DNA from: Telopea speciosissima
Lineage: Eukaryota; Streptophyta; Magnoliopsida; Proteales; Proteaceae
DNA length: 64,000 bases
NCBI RefSeq assembly: GCF_018873765.1
Contig: NC_057924.1
Location: 24,175,542-24,239,541 of the forward strand
Direction: 5' to 3'
Part shown: in pieces, positions 22,305 to 32,600 of the stretch
How positions within the stretch are numbered: the stretch's first letter is position 1
How the letters are laid out: the number at the start of each line of letters is the position of its first letter
The notes under the pieces: model-generated
What the model was told of the DNA's origin: nothing
The model's database searches: none
What the model saw: the letters and a program-made list of their open reading frames with translations, nothing else
Translations under genes and position numbers: made by a program

Positions 22305-22330
22305 CGTCGTTCCCACAGATGGCGTCAATC
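22305..22330 (-). promoter_or_regulatory. candidate primer-binding site of the outer element
   Basis: Read on the minus strand, TTGACGCCATCTGTGGGAAC starts a few bases after the 5' LTR end. The equivalent site of the related element is TTGGCATCGTCTGTGGGAAC. The matching tRNA is not assigned. Confidence 0.5.
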
Positions 22331-22613
22331 TGTTGCGTCAGAAAATCGTTCAAGGGTCCTTTTGGGTGCCATAACCTGTAAAAGAACCAAGGGATGACAA
22401 AGGGGAACCGGTGTGGTTCCGGCCTAGGACTCTCCGATGCCAAAGTCAAATCTCCTGAGCAAACAAATGAATAATAGTATTCAAGATGAGTTAAGATGGG
22501 TAGAGTACCTTCCCTTTTATAGTGGCGTGTGGCGGTGTGGAGAGTCCCAGTTGGTGATGAGTAGTCCTCATAGTTGATAGAGTCCCTGGGTACCAGGGTT
22601 CATCCTTGATTGG

Positions 22614-22777
22614 TTGTCTTCCCATGAGACGTAGTGTCATAATAGACTTGATAGTTGTCTTCCCGTAAGACGTAGTGTCATGATAGACGTGATAGTTGTC
22701 TTCCCGTGAGACATAGTGTCCTGATAGACTTGATAGTTGTCTTCCCGTGAGACGTAGTGTCATGATAGACTTGGTAT
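22614..22777 (-). repeat. 41-bp tandem repeat in LTR, four copies
   Basis: Units start at 22614, 22655, 22696 and 22737. They are the same unit as at 3056-3260 but one copy fewer. Confidence 0.85.
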
Positions 22778-22971
22778 CCTTGATGGATAGACCAATCTAC
22801 GTGGTAGATGAGGTTCCTAGTGTATGAGTCCGTCCAGACTACGTGACTGGTAGGCGGTGGCCTAGAGTCCTGGAGACAGTGCGTGTCTTGTAGATGTTGA
22901 TGGTGGTACTTTGATCTACGTCTGCCCGGTACCCGTGCCTCAATCCATGCGTCTGTGCTTGCACATAAGGG

Positions 22972-23150
22972 TTGGCGCCCAAGGGAGGTCGACGCCCAAG
23001 GGGGGTTGGCGCCCAAGGGTGGTCCACGCCCCAAGGGGGTGTTGGCGCCCAAGGGTGGTCCACGCCCCAAGGGGGTGTTGGCGCCCAAGGGAGGTCCACG
23101 CCCTATGGGGGTTGGCGCCCAAGGGTGGCCGCAGCCAAGGGGGTTTGCGC
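22972..23150 (-). repeat. GC-rich LTR minisatellite, 5' LTR copy
   Basis: Repeated ggcgcccaagggtggtccac and gccccaagggggtgttg phrases have a period near 37 bp. It occupies the same LTR position as 3465-3620, with a slightly different unit arrangement. Confidence 0.75.
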
Positions 23151-23268
23151 TTATGGATGTCGGTGGTTGGCGCCTGCGCTTGGTCTTCTCTTGGCCCTGA
23201 TATGGTCCACCTCCTTGGGCCAAGCACGTGGCAGCCTCTGATTGGTTGGTGTGATTTTGGGTTTATCA

Positions 23269-23612
23269 GTCGTATCACTATTACTACTCATTCTTAACTT
23301 CTTAAATAATTTAAATCCACTTAATTAAAAAAAGGGAAATTTCAATGTAAACTTATTTCAAGTTGTGCAAATTTCAATGTAAACTTATTTAATTATAATA
23401 ATAAAATTAATAATTAATGAAGGGTATTTTTTCCGGCTTATTGATATTGTTGGAGGGTATTTTTGGTATGAAAGGATTTGTCATGACTTTTGAGTTTCTA
23501 CACTTATAATATAGTATGATAGTATGATATATATATATATATATATATTTCACCTAAGAAAATAATGATCCTTAAAAAATTGAGGAGGTAAATTACAAAT
23601 AGTGCTACTCTG
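23269..23612. other. AT-rich spacer with second copy of the local repeat
   Basis: The first 150 bases match 2590-2767 (see the local repeat block). A (TA)n tract lies at 23527-23547. No gene is seen. Confidence 0.6.
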
Positions 23613-24459
23613 CTACTCACTTTCGTCATTTCCATAGTCTTCACACAAGGACTGAAGTACATGCTTGTTGTATCAGTGGCCTTTGGCTCATTCTCTAGCT
23701 AGTTGCTTGTTCTTCTGATCTTTCTCTTGATTGCTTTCAGTAGAAGGTGGTGAAGGCTTCTTCACAATAGAAATTCTAACTAAATCCCCTGTTTCTAGAG
23801 AAACTTTTATCTTCTTGGAACCAATATTTGATGATGAAAGCTTCATAGATCCATCTAATAGAGTTCTTTGATCCCTGGGGAAAAATTGACTTTATGAGTT
23901 GTTGATCCTTTTATTCTGCCAATAATTTCTTCTCCCTTTCTTGATCAGCTTTGCGTTGCAAGGCCTCGAGGAGCACCCTCGCATCTTCTTTTACCTTTGC
24001 ATGTCAAGATTTCATTGACTTCCATTCATCTAATGTTGCAAGATTGTCCATCTCTCTTTTTGAATCCAACGTTCTCTTTTCCGAGGAGGATTTCTCTTCT
24101 TCTTCTTCATCTCTTATCCTGTTCTAATCTTTTTGACCTTCCTCATCATCCTGATCTGCACGCCAAGGCTTAAAATCATAATCTAAATTTTGTGGATCAG
24201 TCTTCATCATCATTTCAGCAGAGCAGTTAGTGCATTTGAAGTAGAACCGGAATTTTCGAATTCCCAAATATGTCTCCCCAATAACATCTTTTATTGAGTT
24301 GAACTTTTTCCCCTTATTTATACAATTTCCCCAAGTTTATCGTACTTTAATTTGTTTTTTCTTCTTTTGCTGCTGCTGTCGCCTCCTCATCTTACAGGGA
24401 AGTTTTGAATGATCAAAATCTGGAGGGTAATATTTATTCAAAACCTTCCTCTCTCCCAT
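23613..24459 (-). pseudogene. YJU2: retrocopy-like pseudogene of splicing factor YJU2 (CWC16/CCDC94 family)
   Basis: The minus-strand translation in pieces follows the plant YJU2 order: MGERKVLNKYYPPDFDHSKL at the start (24459), an Arg/Lys/Gln-rich stretch, DVIGETYLGIRKFRFYFKCT, NCSAEMMMKTDPQNLDYDF, then KPWRADQDDEEG, KRTLDSKREMDNLATLDEWK, LLEALQRKADQEREKKLLAE, and an acidic end DYGNDESE. YJU2 is a zinc-binding protein that joins the spliceosome at the first catalytic step. Here the region with the first CxxC pair (around residues 43-46 of the family) is missing or scrambled, and at least four in-frame stops and several frameshifts are present. No introns are visible across the stretch, so a processed copy is likely. 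A clear poly(A) tail was not found. Confidence 0.8.
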
Positions 24460-24671
24460 CTTAATTTGCTTCTCAAAATTAGAAGAATTAAATCTAGCAG
24501 ATTATGAATGAGGAATTAATGAGGGGAGATTGCCTGCCGAAGACTTCACAGCCAGGAGACACGGGAGATGGACGTGGAAGAAGCAGCACGGCCGACATTA
24601 TATAATAGGGAAAATTGCCTAGATTGGAAATAGAATAACTAAACAAATAGAAATATCCATCGGAGATAACA
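24460..24671. other. spacer upstream of the YJU2 copy
   Basis: Only non-coding sequence is seen. It may hold the remains of the 5' untranslated region of the retrocopy. Confidence 0.4.
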
Positions 24672-24783
24672 GCTGCCTAGTGCAGTTGGTGAGCTATGGT
24701 GCTCTTCATGCCCATGCTCTCTAGGAAGTCTCTAAGTTCGAGTCTCCTGGCTGTTACCTTACCCCTCCCCCCCCCCCCCCTTT
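24672..24783 (+). mobile_element. tRNA-derived SINE
   Basis: The head resembles a tRNA with box A-like agtgcagttggtgagc and box B-like gttcgagtctcc about 50 bp later. This is the spacing of an internal RNA polymerase III promoter. It is followed by a tract of about 14 C residues and then A-rich sequence. It does not look like a working tRNA because the acceptor and anticodon arms do not close well. Confidence 0.6.
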
Positions 24784-25229
24784 AAAGAAAAATATTTAAA
24801 ATATCTCAATTCCCAAAAAAAAAAAAAATTCCATCCATACATGGTTTACGATGCACTGGGCAGTGCACGGATGAAGATTCCCCACTCTTAGGCCAACAGG
24901 CCTTGCCTAATATAGGTTTTTTAAATCCCAATTTTACTTTTATCCAATCTTCTTATTCGACGCCAATGCCATGAACCGGCAAGCAAGCAAGCATGGTTGA
25001 TGGTTGCACAGGCAAAGATAAAAGATTGAAATTTAAGGGCAGAGGAGAGTAGAAGAAGCATTGTTATGAATATTTTGATGAATGATCTTGAAATGAATGG
25101 ATAAGGATAGAAATCTTTCAGTTATAATTCTCTGATTAATGGGTACTGTTGGTTTGGTGTCTGATTAGTGAATTCTGTAAGCATGGAAATATGGTAGGAG
25201 AAGTTTTGGTCTAACTTGGTTTCACATAT
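24784..25229. other. AT-rich spacer
   Basis: No gene or element is identified. There are A runs near 24822. Confidence 0.45.
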
Positions 25230-25915
25230 GGGATGTTATTGCCAAATGTGACAACTTATTGTATTTTTATTGATATGTTCTGTAAAATGGAAAATTTTAA
25301 TTATGGCCATGGGTTATGTCTAAGGGTGTCAATCCGTCGGATTGATTTGGTTTTGATGGATTTGGAGTGGTTTCGCTTTGCTACTAGGCTAATCCGAAAC
25401 AAAACTGTTACGGAATTTTTAATTTCGATTTCAGTTTAGTCCATTTTCTTATTGAATGAACTTTGTTATCAGATTGTAATAGGGTTACCATCGGGTTGGG
25501 TTTCCTATGTATACATACGAAAACCAGTGGGAAGATTTTGTTTTTGTTTTTTTTTTTAATTATAAAATTCTGGCTTTTTGGGGGGGGGGGGGGTTTAAGT
25601 TTCTTATCGGGTTGTTATCGGTCTGGTCTCGGTGTTTTATTGGCTTCAGTCAGTGCATTTGGTCAATCCCCAAATTTCTAATGGTTTTATAAAACCCTAA
25701 TCCGAAACCAAACCAATAAGGGTTCGATTGGTTCAGGCTGAACTTTGACACCTTAGTTATGTTGTGTTTAGGGATATGACGCGTGCCGGAATACCTTCCA
25801 ATTTATTGTTTATATTTGTTTGATTGATAGGCATTGCAAGGCTGGCAAGTTAAAAGTTGCATTCAAGTTGTATAATAAAATATTGAAGTCTTCACTTTCA
25901 CCTAATGTTTGTTAC
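25230..25915 (+). pseudogene. P-type PPR gene fragment interrupted by a hAT MITE
   Basis: Two stretches look like plant PPR repeats. LLPNVTTYCIFIDMFCKME lies at 25236-25292. Beyond the MITE, VVFRDMTRAGIPSNLL lies at about 25762-25809, and IDRHCKAGKLKVAFKLYNK follows at 25823-25879 with SSLSPNV after it. A frameshift and a stop lie between the last two. Joined across the MITE they would represent parts of two or three consecutive 35-residue repeats. No complete PPR gene is present. The sequence after about 25915 (CQRKDIDTTEVALRRKRK region) is not PPR and may be another gene's fragment. Confidence 0.6.
25321..25755. mobile_element. hAT-type MITE
   Basis: The ends are TAAGGGTGTCAA and TTGACACCTTA, inverted repeats apart from one base. 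They are flanked by GTTATGTC (25313-25320) and GTTATGTT (25756-25763), an 8-bp duplication with one mismatch. Eight-base duplications and a (C)TARGGGTGTCAA terminus are typical of hAT elements. The inside is non-coding, with a G run of about 16 near 25578. It splits a PPR fragment. Confidence 0.8.
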
Positions 25916-26779
25916 TTATTGGTTGCCGCTGAGACCTGCCTTGGTGAATCTTGCACGGCAGAGTGCCAAAGGAAAGACATAGATACGACTGAAGTCGCAC
26001 TCCGAAGGAAGAGGAAGACTCTTCAATGCCTAAATCAGATCTCAGAAGAAACATCAGTTGTGGAGCTTAAGAAAACAATCGGGCCGGCAAAGCAGAAGTG
26101 TTGTCAAATGGGACATAAGTTTCAAATAAAAAGCACTCATATTTTATACCCCTGACTATCTTAAGTTCTTAACTATAACAACGCTGTAAGCTTGAGTTTA
26201 TTGTGGCCATATACTAATGACAAAATTAGATCCAATCTTTTGAGAGGAAGAATGGAAAAGGCTGTGCCACATGGCCTCTGTTGCGTCGCACGATGCAGTA
26301 CTGCACCGTGCAATTACAAGAGAGGATAATGATTCCACTTTGCAAGGCTACTCGGCATGTGTCTATCTCTCTCTCTCCATTTGAAAATGACCCCTGCCCA
26401 CCTCCGTCTTACACTCCCATTGGTGCACACAGCTAACGTGCAACGCACGTAACCCTTGCCCATTATACACATGAATTAGAATTCTTAGCTTCCTGAACCC
26501 AGCCTGATTAAAAACGAGGTTCTTATTTGGGTCATATTAGTGGTGTCATTACAACAATGGAATCAAAATCGGCCAATAAAATCCAGATCAATTTGAACCA
26601 TACGTAATCGGTTCACTTTCAATTTTTCCGCATTTTGTTTAACTGAAAATCTGTTACAGCTTTCAATTTCTTCCTAGCTATAGATAATTTTTATTGACTC
26701 TGTAACAATAAATGGGCTCCTCATTGCAACGTTTTTTTGTTTTTTCTTCTCCTTTTCAAAAGTGTCCATCAAGAAACAT
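25916..26779. other. spacer with possible gene remnant
   Basis: A Lys/Arg-rich frame continues to 26155 but is not recognised. After that there is AT-rich sequence with a ctctctctc tract near 26368. Nothing else is supported. Confidence 0.4.
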
Positions 26780-26784
26780 ATGTG

Positions 26785-27604
26785 TGATAAACCCAAATTC
26801 ATACTGACCAATCGGGAGCCGCCATGTGTCCTGGCCTAAGGAGGTGGGCCGTCCCAGGCCCGACGGAGAACCAGCTCAGACATGAACCACAAGCACGATC
26901 ACAGGCGTGGCCTCCAGGCGCGACCTCACCAGGCGCAGCCTCATCAGGCGCGGCCTCCAGGAGCGGCCTCACCAGGCATGGCCTCACCAGGCGAGTCCTC
27001 CAGGCGTGGCCTCATCAGGAGCGGCCTCATCAGGCGCGGCCTCACCGGGCATGGCCTCATCAGATGTGGCCCACGGGCGCGGCCTACGGGCGTGGATCCC
27101 TTGCGGGCACGGACCTTGGGTACGGAGCGGACTCGGACGTAGACCTGATCTAAAACCGGACCACTACCGCCGCCATCAACAAGACGTGCACCATCTCGAG
27201 GACTCTAAGCCACTGCCAACCAATCGCGTAGACTCAAACACCATGGACCTTATCCATCACACGCAAGCGTCTATCCACAAAGGACATCAACCCTACTGGG
27301 ACACTACCTCCCTCGGGAGACCACCAACCAAGGAAGAACCCTGCTACCTAGGGACTCTATCGACTACAAGGACTATTCGCCATCAGCTGGGACTCTCCAC
27401 ACCACCACATCCCACTATAAGAACAGAGGTATTCCACCCCATCAACCCATCTTGAATTCTATTCATTCGTCTGTTTGCTCAGAGAGATCTAACTTAGGCA
27501 TCGGAGAGTCCTAGGCCGGAACCACACCGGTTCTCCTTTGTCACCTTGGTCCTTTTGCAGGTTACAGCACTCGAGGGACAACCGAGCAATTTCTTGACGC
27601 AACA
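26785..27604 (+). repeat. 5' LTR of the Tat/Retand-like element
   Basis: This is an 820-bp repeat. Its first 60 bases and last 130 bases resemble the LTRs of the outer element, while the middle carries a different minisatellite (about 26900-27080) with units like gcgcggcctcatcag. Over the last 445 bp the two LTRs differ at roughly 20 positions by eye, mostly transitions. A TATA-like cactataaga lies near 27414. Confidence 0.9.
26900..27085 (+). repeat. GC-rich LTR minisatellite (ggcctcatcaggcgc type)
   Basis: About a dozen degenerate 15-bp units, cggcctca-caggcg, are present. The 3' LTR has fewer (about 37385-37535), which accounts for most of the LTR length difference. The open frames through it, rich in Arg and Gly, are artefacts. 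Confidence 0.75.
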
Positions 27605-27607
27605 GAT

Positions 27608-27625
27608 TGGCATCGTCTGTGGGAA
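27608..27625 (+). promoter_or_regulatory. candidate primer-binding site
   Basis: TGGCATCGTCTGTGGGAA starts three bases after the LTR end. TGG is the expected complement of a tRNA CCA end. The tRNA species is not assigned. Confidence 0.6.
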
Positions 27626-27670
27626 CGACGCTAGCCTTCATATCTACTAGCTCGATTCCACCATCACTCA

Positions 27671-29625
27671 ATGGCACCACGGGGTAAGAAGACCGCTCCC
27701 TCCACCAACAATGCTGCGAGGGAGGGGAATGGATCACCTCCTCCCGAGAGCTCGCATCGCAGAGCCAATGACCCTGTCTCTCAGAAGAGGGAGGTCCCAG
27801 AGAACCAATAAGTTGAGGTAGTCGACCTCAACCCCGAAGCAGCCGTGGAGCCAACACTTGATCCCAATGCACCGACGATTGTGGGACAGATCAATGACTT
27901 GCAGCGGCAGATCCTCAATGACCAACGACTCTTTCTAGACTACTTGAGGTAGTGCGCGACATCCCATCGTCGTAGGGCGTTGCAAGCACCAAGGACGGAC
28001 GCCGTCCCTCGACAGGAGCAGAGCCCTAGGAGGTCACCTCCCAGGGGTGACAGGTCAGAGAGGTACACCAGGCGCGCAAGTGCTACTCACCAGCGAGGGG
28101 ACCCCTCCCAGCATCCCAGGAGAACAACGGACCTCCCCATTCGGTCAGATCATGGAAGGACACCATCACACAGATCCGTGGTACCTAGCCCAGAAGGTCT
28201 ATCAGGAGGTCGGTGTTCCAAGGTCGACTAGGAGGAAGCCACACACCTGGGTAGAGCCAGACCTACCGAGAAGAATGCCCCTCACGTTCACGCCAGGGCT
28301 CATCGCGACGTGACCATTCACCATCCCGCCAATACTCAAGGCGAGAGGGGACTTCAAGAAGAGGACGAGAACGAGGTTGCAGTGAACGTCCGGCCAGACG
28401 TGAGGGACAGTCACGGGATGAAGAGCTAGACAAGAGACTCCGAGATTTAGACGAGAAGCTGGAGGGATTGAAGAAGTAGACCAAGGGCGAGACATACTCG
28501 ATCCCCGGACAACATCCATTCTCGGTAGAGATCATGTCAGCATCACTCCCCTCTAGGTTCAGGTTACCCACCTTTGAACTCTACAGTGGTACCATGGACC
28601 CTAATGACCACATCAACTACTTCAATGGGATGATGACCTTATATGGGGGATCAGACGTGGTCTCCTGCTGAGCATTCCCTACATTCCTCAAGGGTGCCGC
28701 TACTTCGTGGTTCTCCAGACTAGGACCGAGGTCGATAGGTTCGTTCACAGAGTTATGTGAACAGTTCATCACTTGCTTCCAGAGCAGTGTCAAGCAGAAG
28801 AAGACCACGATCAATCTACTGAATGTGATACAGAATCCTGGGGAGTCCCTCAGGGAGTACGTCAGCAAGTTTACTAAGGAGTCCTTGGAGGTCCGAGACT
28901 TAGACGACCAGACCCAGCATGCAGCCTTGGCTGGGGGCATCAGGAACCTGGACTTGATCAAAGACCTAGCACGTTACGAGACCAGGACCATGAAGGAGCT
29001 TCTGGAGTGGTATATGGAGTTCGCCAGCATGGCCGAGGTACTGCAGGCTCGGAAGAAGGTGATCGAAGCCAAGCCACAAGATAACAAGAGGTCGATGTCG
29101 AATGACCACAAAGAAAGTAAGAGGTCGAAGACCGAGCGTCGACAGGAGAAGGGTGATCGCCCATCAGAAAAGATCGACCATCACCCAGAGAGGAGTGAGA
29201 GAGCAAGCAGCCCAGAGTTCACACCCCTGAACACCACCCGGTCCAAGATCCTTATGCAAATCCAAGGCTGTGACCTACTCCATTGGCCACGACCCATGCT
29301 AGCAGGATCTAAGAAGTGTAACCCCAAAAAGTATTGTCTCTTCCACAAGGAGAATGGCCAAGACACAGAAGACTGCTACCAACTGAAGAGGGAGATAGAG
29401 AAACTTGTAAGGGCGAGGAGCTTGAACAAGTACGTGAAAGGAAGACGTGACGGCCATTCGGGCCAAGGAGACAGAGGTCGTGACCAAGAAAGAGAGGAAC
29501 CAAGAAGGGAGGAAAGGAGGACAGATCGGGACAGGGAGAGAGATTGCACAAAAGAAAGGAGAAATGCAGTAGAGCCAAGTGGCACCAAGGGAGCCCCCAT
29601 CCTCACACTCGGAGGACCGGGGTAG
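27671..29625 (+). pseudogene. gag of the Tat/Retand-like element
   Basis: The start ATG at 27671 gives MAPRGKKTAPSTNNAAREG. An Arg/Ser-rich linker follows to about 28480 with several stops and a frameshift. The capsid-like core starts near 28560 (FRLPTFELYSGTMDPNDHIN), with NPGESLREYVSKFTKES and DLDDQTQHAALAGGIRNLDL, and is open from 28825 to the stop. A nucleocapsid-type knuckle reads KYCLFHKENGQDTEDCYQL. The C-terminus is highly charged (Arg/Glu/Asp-rich). A TAG at 29623-29625 separates it from protease in the same frame, so gag and pol were probably one continuous frame. Confidence 0.88.
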
Positions 29626-32600
29626 GAATCTACCAGGAAGGCCAAAGCCCATGCCAGGTTTGTGGGAGTAGCAGAGAAGCCAAGCAAGGTAGCCAAGACC
29701 GAGACGATAATCTCCTTCTCAGATTCAGACTTGGGAGGTGTGAGCTTCCCACACGAAGACGCCCTAGTAGTGCAGGTAGAGATAACCAATAGACCAGTGC
29801 ATAGGGTGTTGATACATAGGGTGTTGATAGATACAAGGGCGTCCGTGGACGTGCTCTCATTAGAACCCTACTGCCAATTTGGGTTCGGGGATGACCAACT
29901 CAAGCCAGAGCCCACCTACCTCCATGGATTTTCGGGCGCCACTGCCTCCATCAGAGGTACTATAGAGCTGCCCGTCACCTTCGGAGAGCACCATCGATAA
30001 GTGATCATCATGGTGAACTTCATGGTCGTCAGGTCCGTGGTGTCATTCAACGGCCTCTTAGGGCGACCATCTCTGATAGCCCTTAGAAGAGTCATATCGC
30101 CACTCCACTTGAAGATGAAGTTCTCCACCGAGAATGGGGTAGGTGAAGTCCGAGGAGATCAGAAGAAGGCCAGAGAATACTATGCCACCTTTGTTAAGAA
30201 AAATAATGGCAACACACATGGAATGACACTGTGCATGGAGAACCTGGTCAGCGACCAGAGAGATGAACTGACAGAGAGAAGAGGAAGGCCAGTGGAGGAC
30301 CTCGTCCCATGGCCACTCAGCAAGGACGACCCTTCCAAGGTCGTACAGGTTGGCTCGTTATTGAGCAAGGAACAGAAGGAAGAGCTGGGGCACCTCCTCC
30401 AAGCAAACATGGATGTCTTCGCATGGTCGACCTTCGACATGCCAGGCATAACCAGATCCATAGCAGAGCATCGGCTACACATAGACCCAACCAGAAAGCC
30501 AGTCTAACAGAAGCGGCAGAACTTCGCCCTCGATTGACAGGCAGCTATCAAGGAAGAGATCGAGAAACTGAGTCAGCCAGGGTTCATCAGAGAAGAAAAG
30601 TTCCTAACCTGGCTCACGAACGTGGTCATGGTACCCAAACCCAACGAAAAGTGGAGAATGTGCGTCGACTACATAGACTTGAATAAGGTATGCTCAAAGG
30701 ATGAGTACCCACTGCCCAAGATTGACTTGTTGATCAATGCAACCGCCGGACATGAGATGCTGAGCTTCATGGATTCCAACTCTAGGTATAATCAGATCCT
30801 CATGCATGAGGATGATGAGTCCTATATTGCATTCCGGACGAACAAGGAGAACTACTGCTCCAGTGTCATGCCGTTCAGATTGAAGAATGCAGGAGCTACC
30901 TACCAGAGGATGGTCAACAAGATGTTCGAGGAACAGATCAGATGCAACATAGAGGTGTATGTGGATGACATGCTCGTGAAGAGTATCCAAGCCCACCAAC
31001 ACCTGACCGACCTAGAGGAAGCATTCACAGTACTAAGAAGGAACCAAATGAGGCTAAACCCCACAAAGTGTGCCTTCGGTGTAACGTCAAGGAAGTTCCT
31101 AGGGTTTATGGTCTCAGTACGTGGAATAGAAGCCAACTCATCCAAGATCAAGGCCATCCAAGAGATGGCACCACCTTGGGCAGTCAGGGAGGTGCAGAGG
31201 TTACATGGAAGGGTCGCGGCCCTTTCAAGGTTCGTGTCACGGTCGGGAGACAAGTGCCTACCATTCTTCAAGAAGTTAAAGAACCTCCGAAGTCCTAAAG
31301 ACTTTGTATGGACGGAGGAGTGCTAGAAGGCGTTCGAGGAGCTGAAAGAGTACCTAGAGAATCCACCACTGCTTGGGCGATCAGAGCCCAATGAAGAGCT
31401 GCAGATCTACCTGGCCGCCACCCCGATCGTGGTGAGCGCAGTACTGTTAAGGGAAGAGGGTAAGATATAGAGACCCATCTATTATGTCAGTCTTGTCCTG
31501 ATTGATGCAGAGACCAGGTACACAAGGATCGAGAAAGTAGCCTACGAGCTGGTGATCGCGGCTAGGAAGCTACGACCATACTTCCAAGCCCATACTATCA
31601 TAGTCTTCACTGACCTACCGCTGAAGAAGGTCCTCCACAAGCCAGACGTCTCCGGACGATTGATAGCCTAGGCAGTAGAGTTGAGTGAACATGACATCAG
31701 ATTCCAACCATGGATGGACATCAAGGGCCAAGCTTTGGCGGACTTCGTCGTCGAATGCAACCTATCTGAGATTGAGCCAGAAGCAGAAGCACCAGAGGAG
31801 CATGATCGATGATCGTGGGAGATGTTCGTGGATGGTTCGAGTAACACAGCAGGAAGTGGGGCTGGCTTCATACTCACCAGCCCCGAAGGTTTTTGAATCC
31901 AGTATGCTCTTCGATTCACATTCCCAGCATCCAATAATGAAGCAGAGTATGAGGCACTACTAGCTGGACTCCGGGTGGCTAAGGCCATCCAAGTCACACA
32001 CCTATCCATCCGGAGTGACTCCCAACTTGTAGTGAACCAGGTGAATGGAGAGTATGAGGTGAAGGTCGAGCGAATGGCGTTATACCTAGCACGTGCTCGA
32101 GCATTGATCGGGGGATTTCATGAAGTTCAAGATGGTTCGGGTTCCCAGGATCGACAATGCCACCGCCGACGCCCTATCCAGGCTAGCCAATGACGAGCTC
32201 CAAAACTTGGTCAGTGTCATCTACGTTGAAGTACTACATGAGCCAACATATCAGGAGAGGCAGGTCAATGAGATTGAGGAGGGGCCTAGCTGGATGGACC
32301 CTATACTCAACAACCTACAGAATGACGTCATACCAGAAGACAAGGTCGAAGCAAGGAAGATAAGGATGAGAGTTGCAAAGTACACCGTCCTGGATGTAGT
32401 ACTATACAAGAGGGGGGTCACAGCACCACTACTCTAGTGCCTAGGACCCAAGGGAGCCAAGTACGCCCTGGCAGAGGTCCATGAGGGGATATGCGGAAGC
32501 CACATGGGAGGACAAGCTCTAGCCTACAAAATCCTTCGCCAGGGACTCTACTGGCCACGGATGCAAGAAGAAGCAATACGGCATGCCAAGACTTGCGAGC

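Larger units (their letters stand above)
2773..23268 (-). mobile_element. outer LTR retrotransposon, gag-only, host of two nested insertions
   Basis: This is an LTR element read on the minus strand. Both ends are flanked by GTCGT (2768-2772 and 23269-23273), a 5-bp target duplication. The LTRs begin TGATAAACCC and end CGCAACA in element orientation. A polypurine tract abuts the 3' LTR and a candidate primer site abuts the 5' LTR. It is interrupted by 5425-18588 and by 19849-21637; subtracting these and their duplications leaves about 5.5 kb. The internal part contains a gag pseudogene and tandem repeats, and no protease, reverse transcriptase, RNase H or integrase is visible. LTR ends, leader and gag match the Tat/Retand-like element at 26785-38063. 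That makes it a non-autonomous relative of that family, of the kind called TR-GAG, or an internally deleted copy. Confidence 0.85.
22331..23268 (-). repeat. 5' LTR of the outer element
   Basis: This 938-bp repeat matches 2773-3730. In element orientation it starts TGATAAACCC at 23268 and ends CGCAACA at 22331. It holds four 41-bp repeat units (22614-22777) and a GC-rich minisatellite (about 22972-23150). The adjacent GTCGT at 23269-23273 is the target duplication. Confidence 0.88.

Noticed and set aside
24672-24750. Functional tRNA gene
   Set aside because: Box A and box B words are present, but acceptor and anticodon stems do not pair; a SINE head is the better explanation.
28202-29789. Minus-strand frames over 80-137 codons across gag and pol of the Tat/Retand-like element
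   Set aside because: They are complementary shadows of well-supported gag and protease sequence and have no domain of their own.
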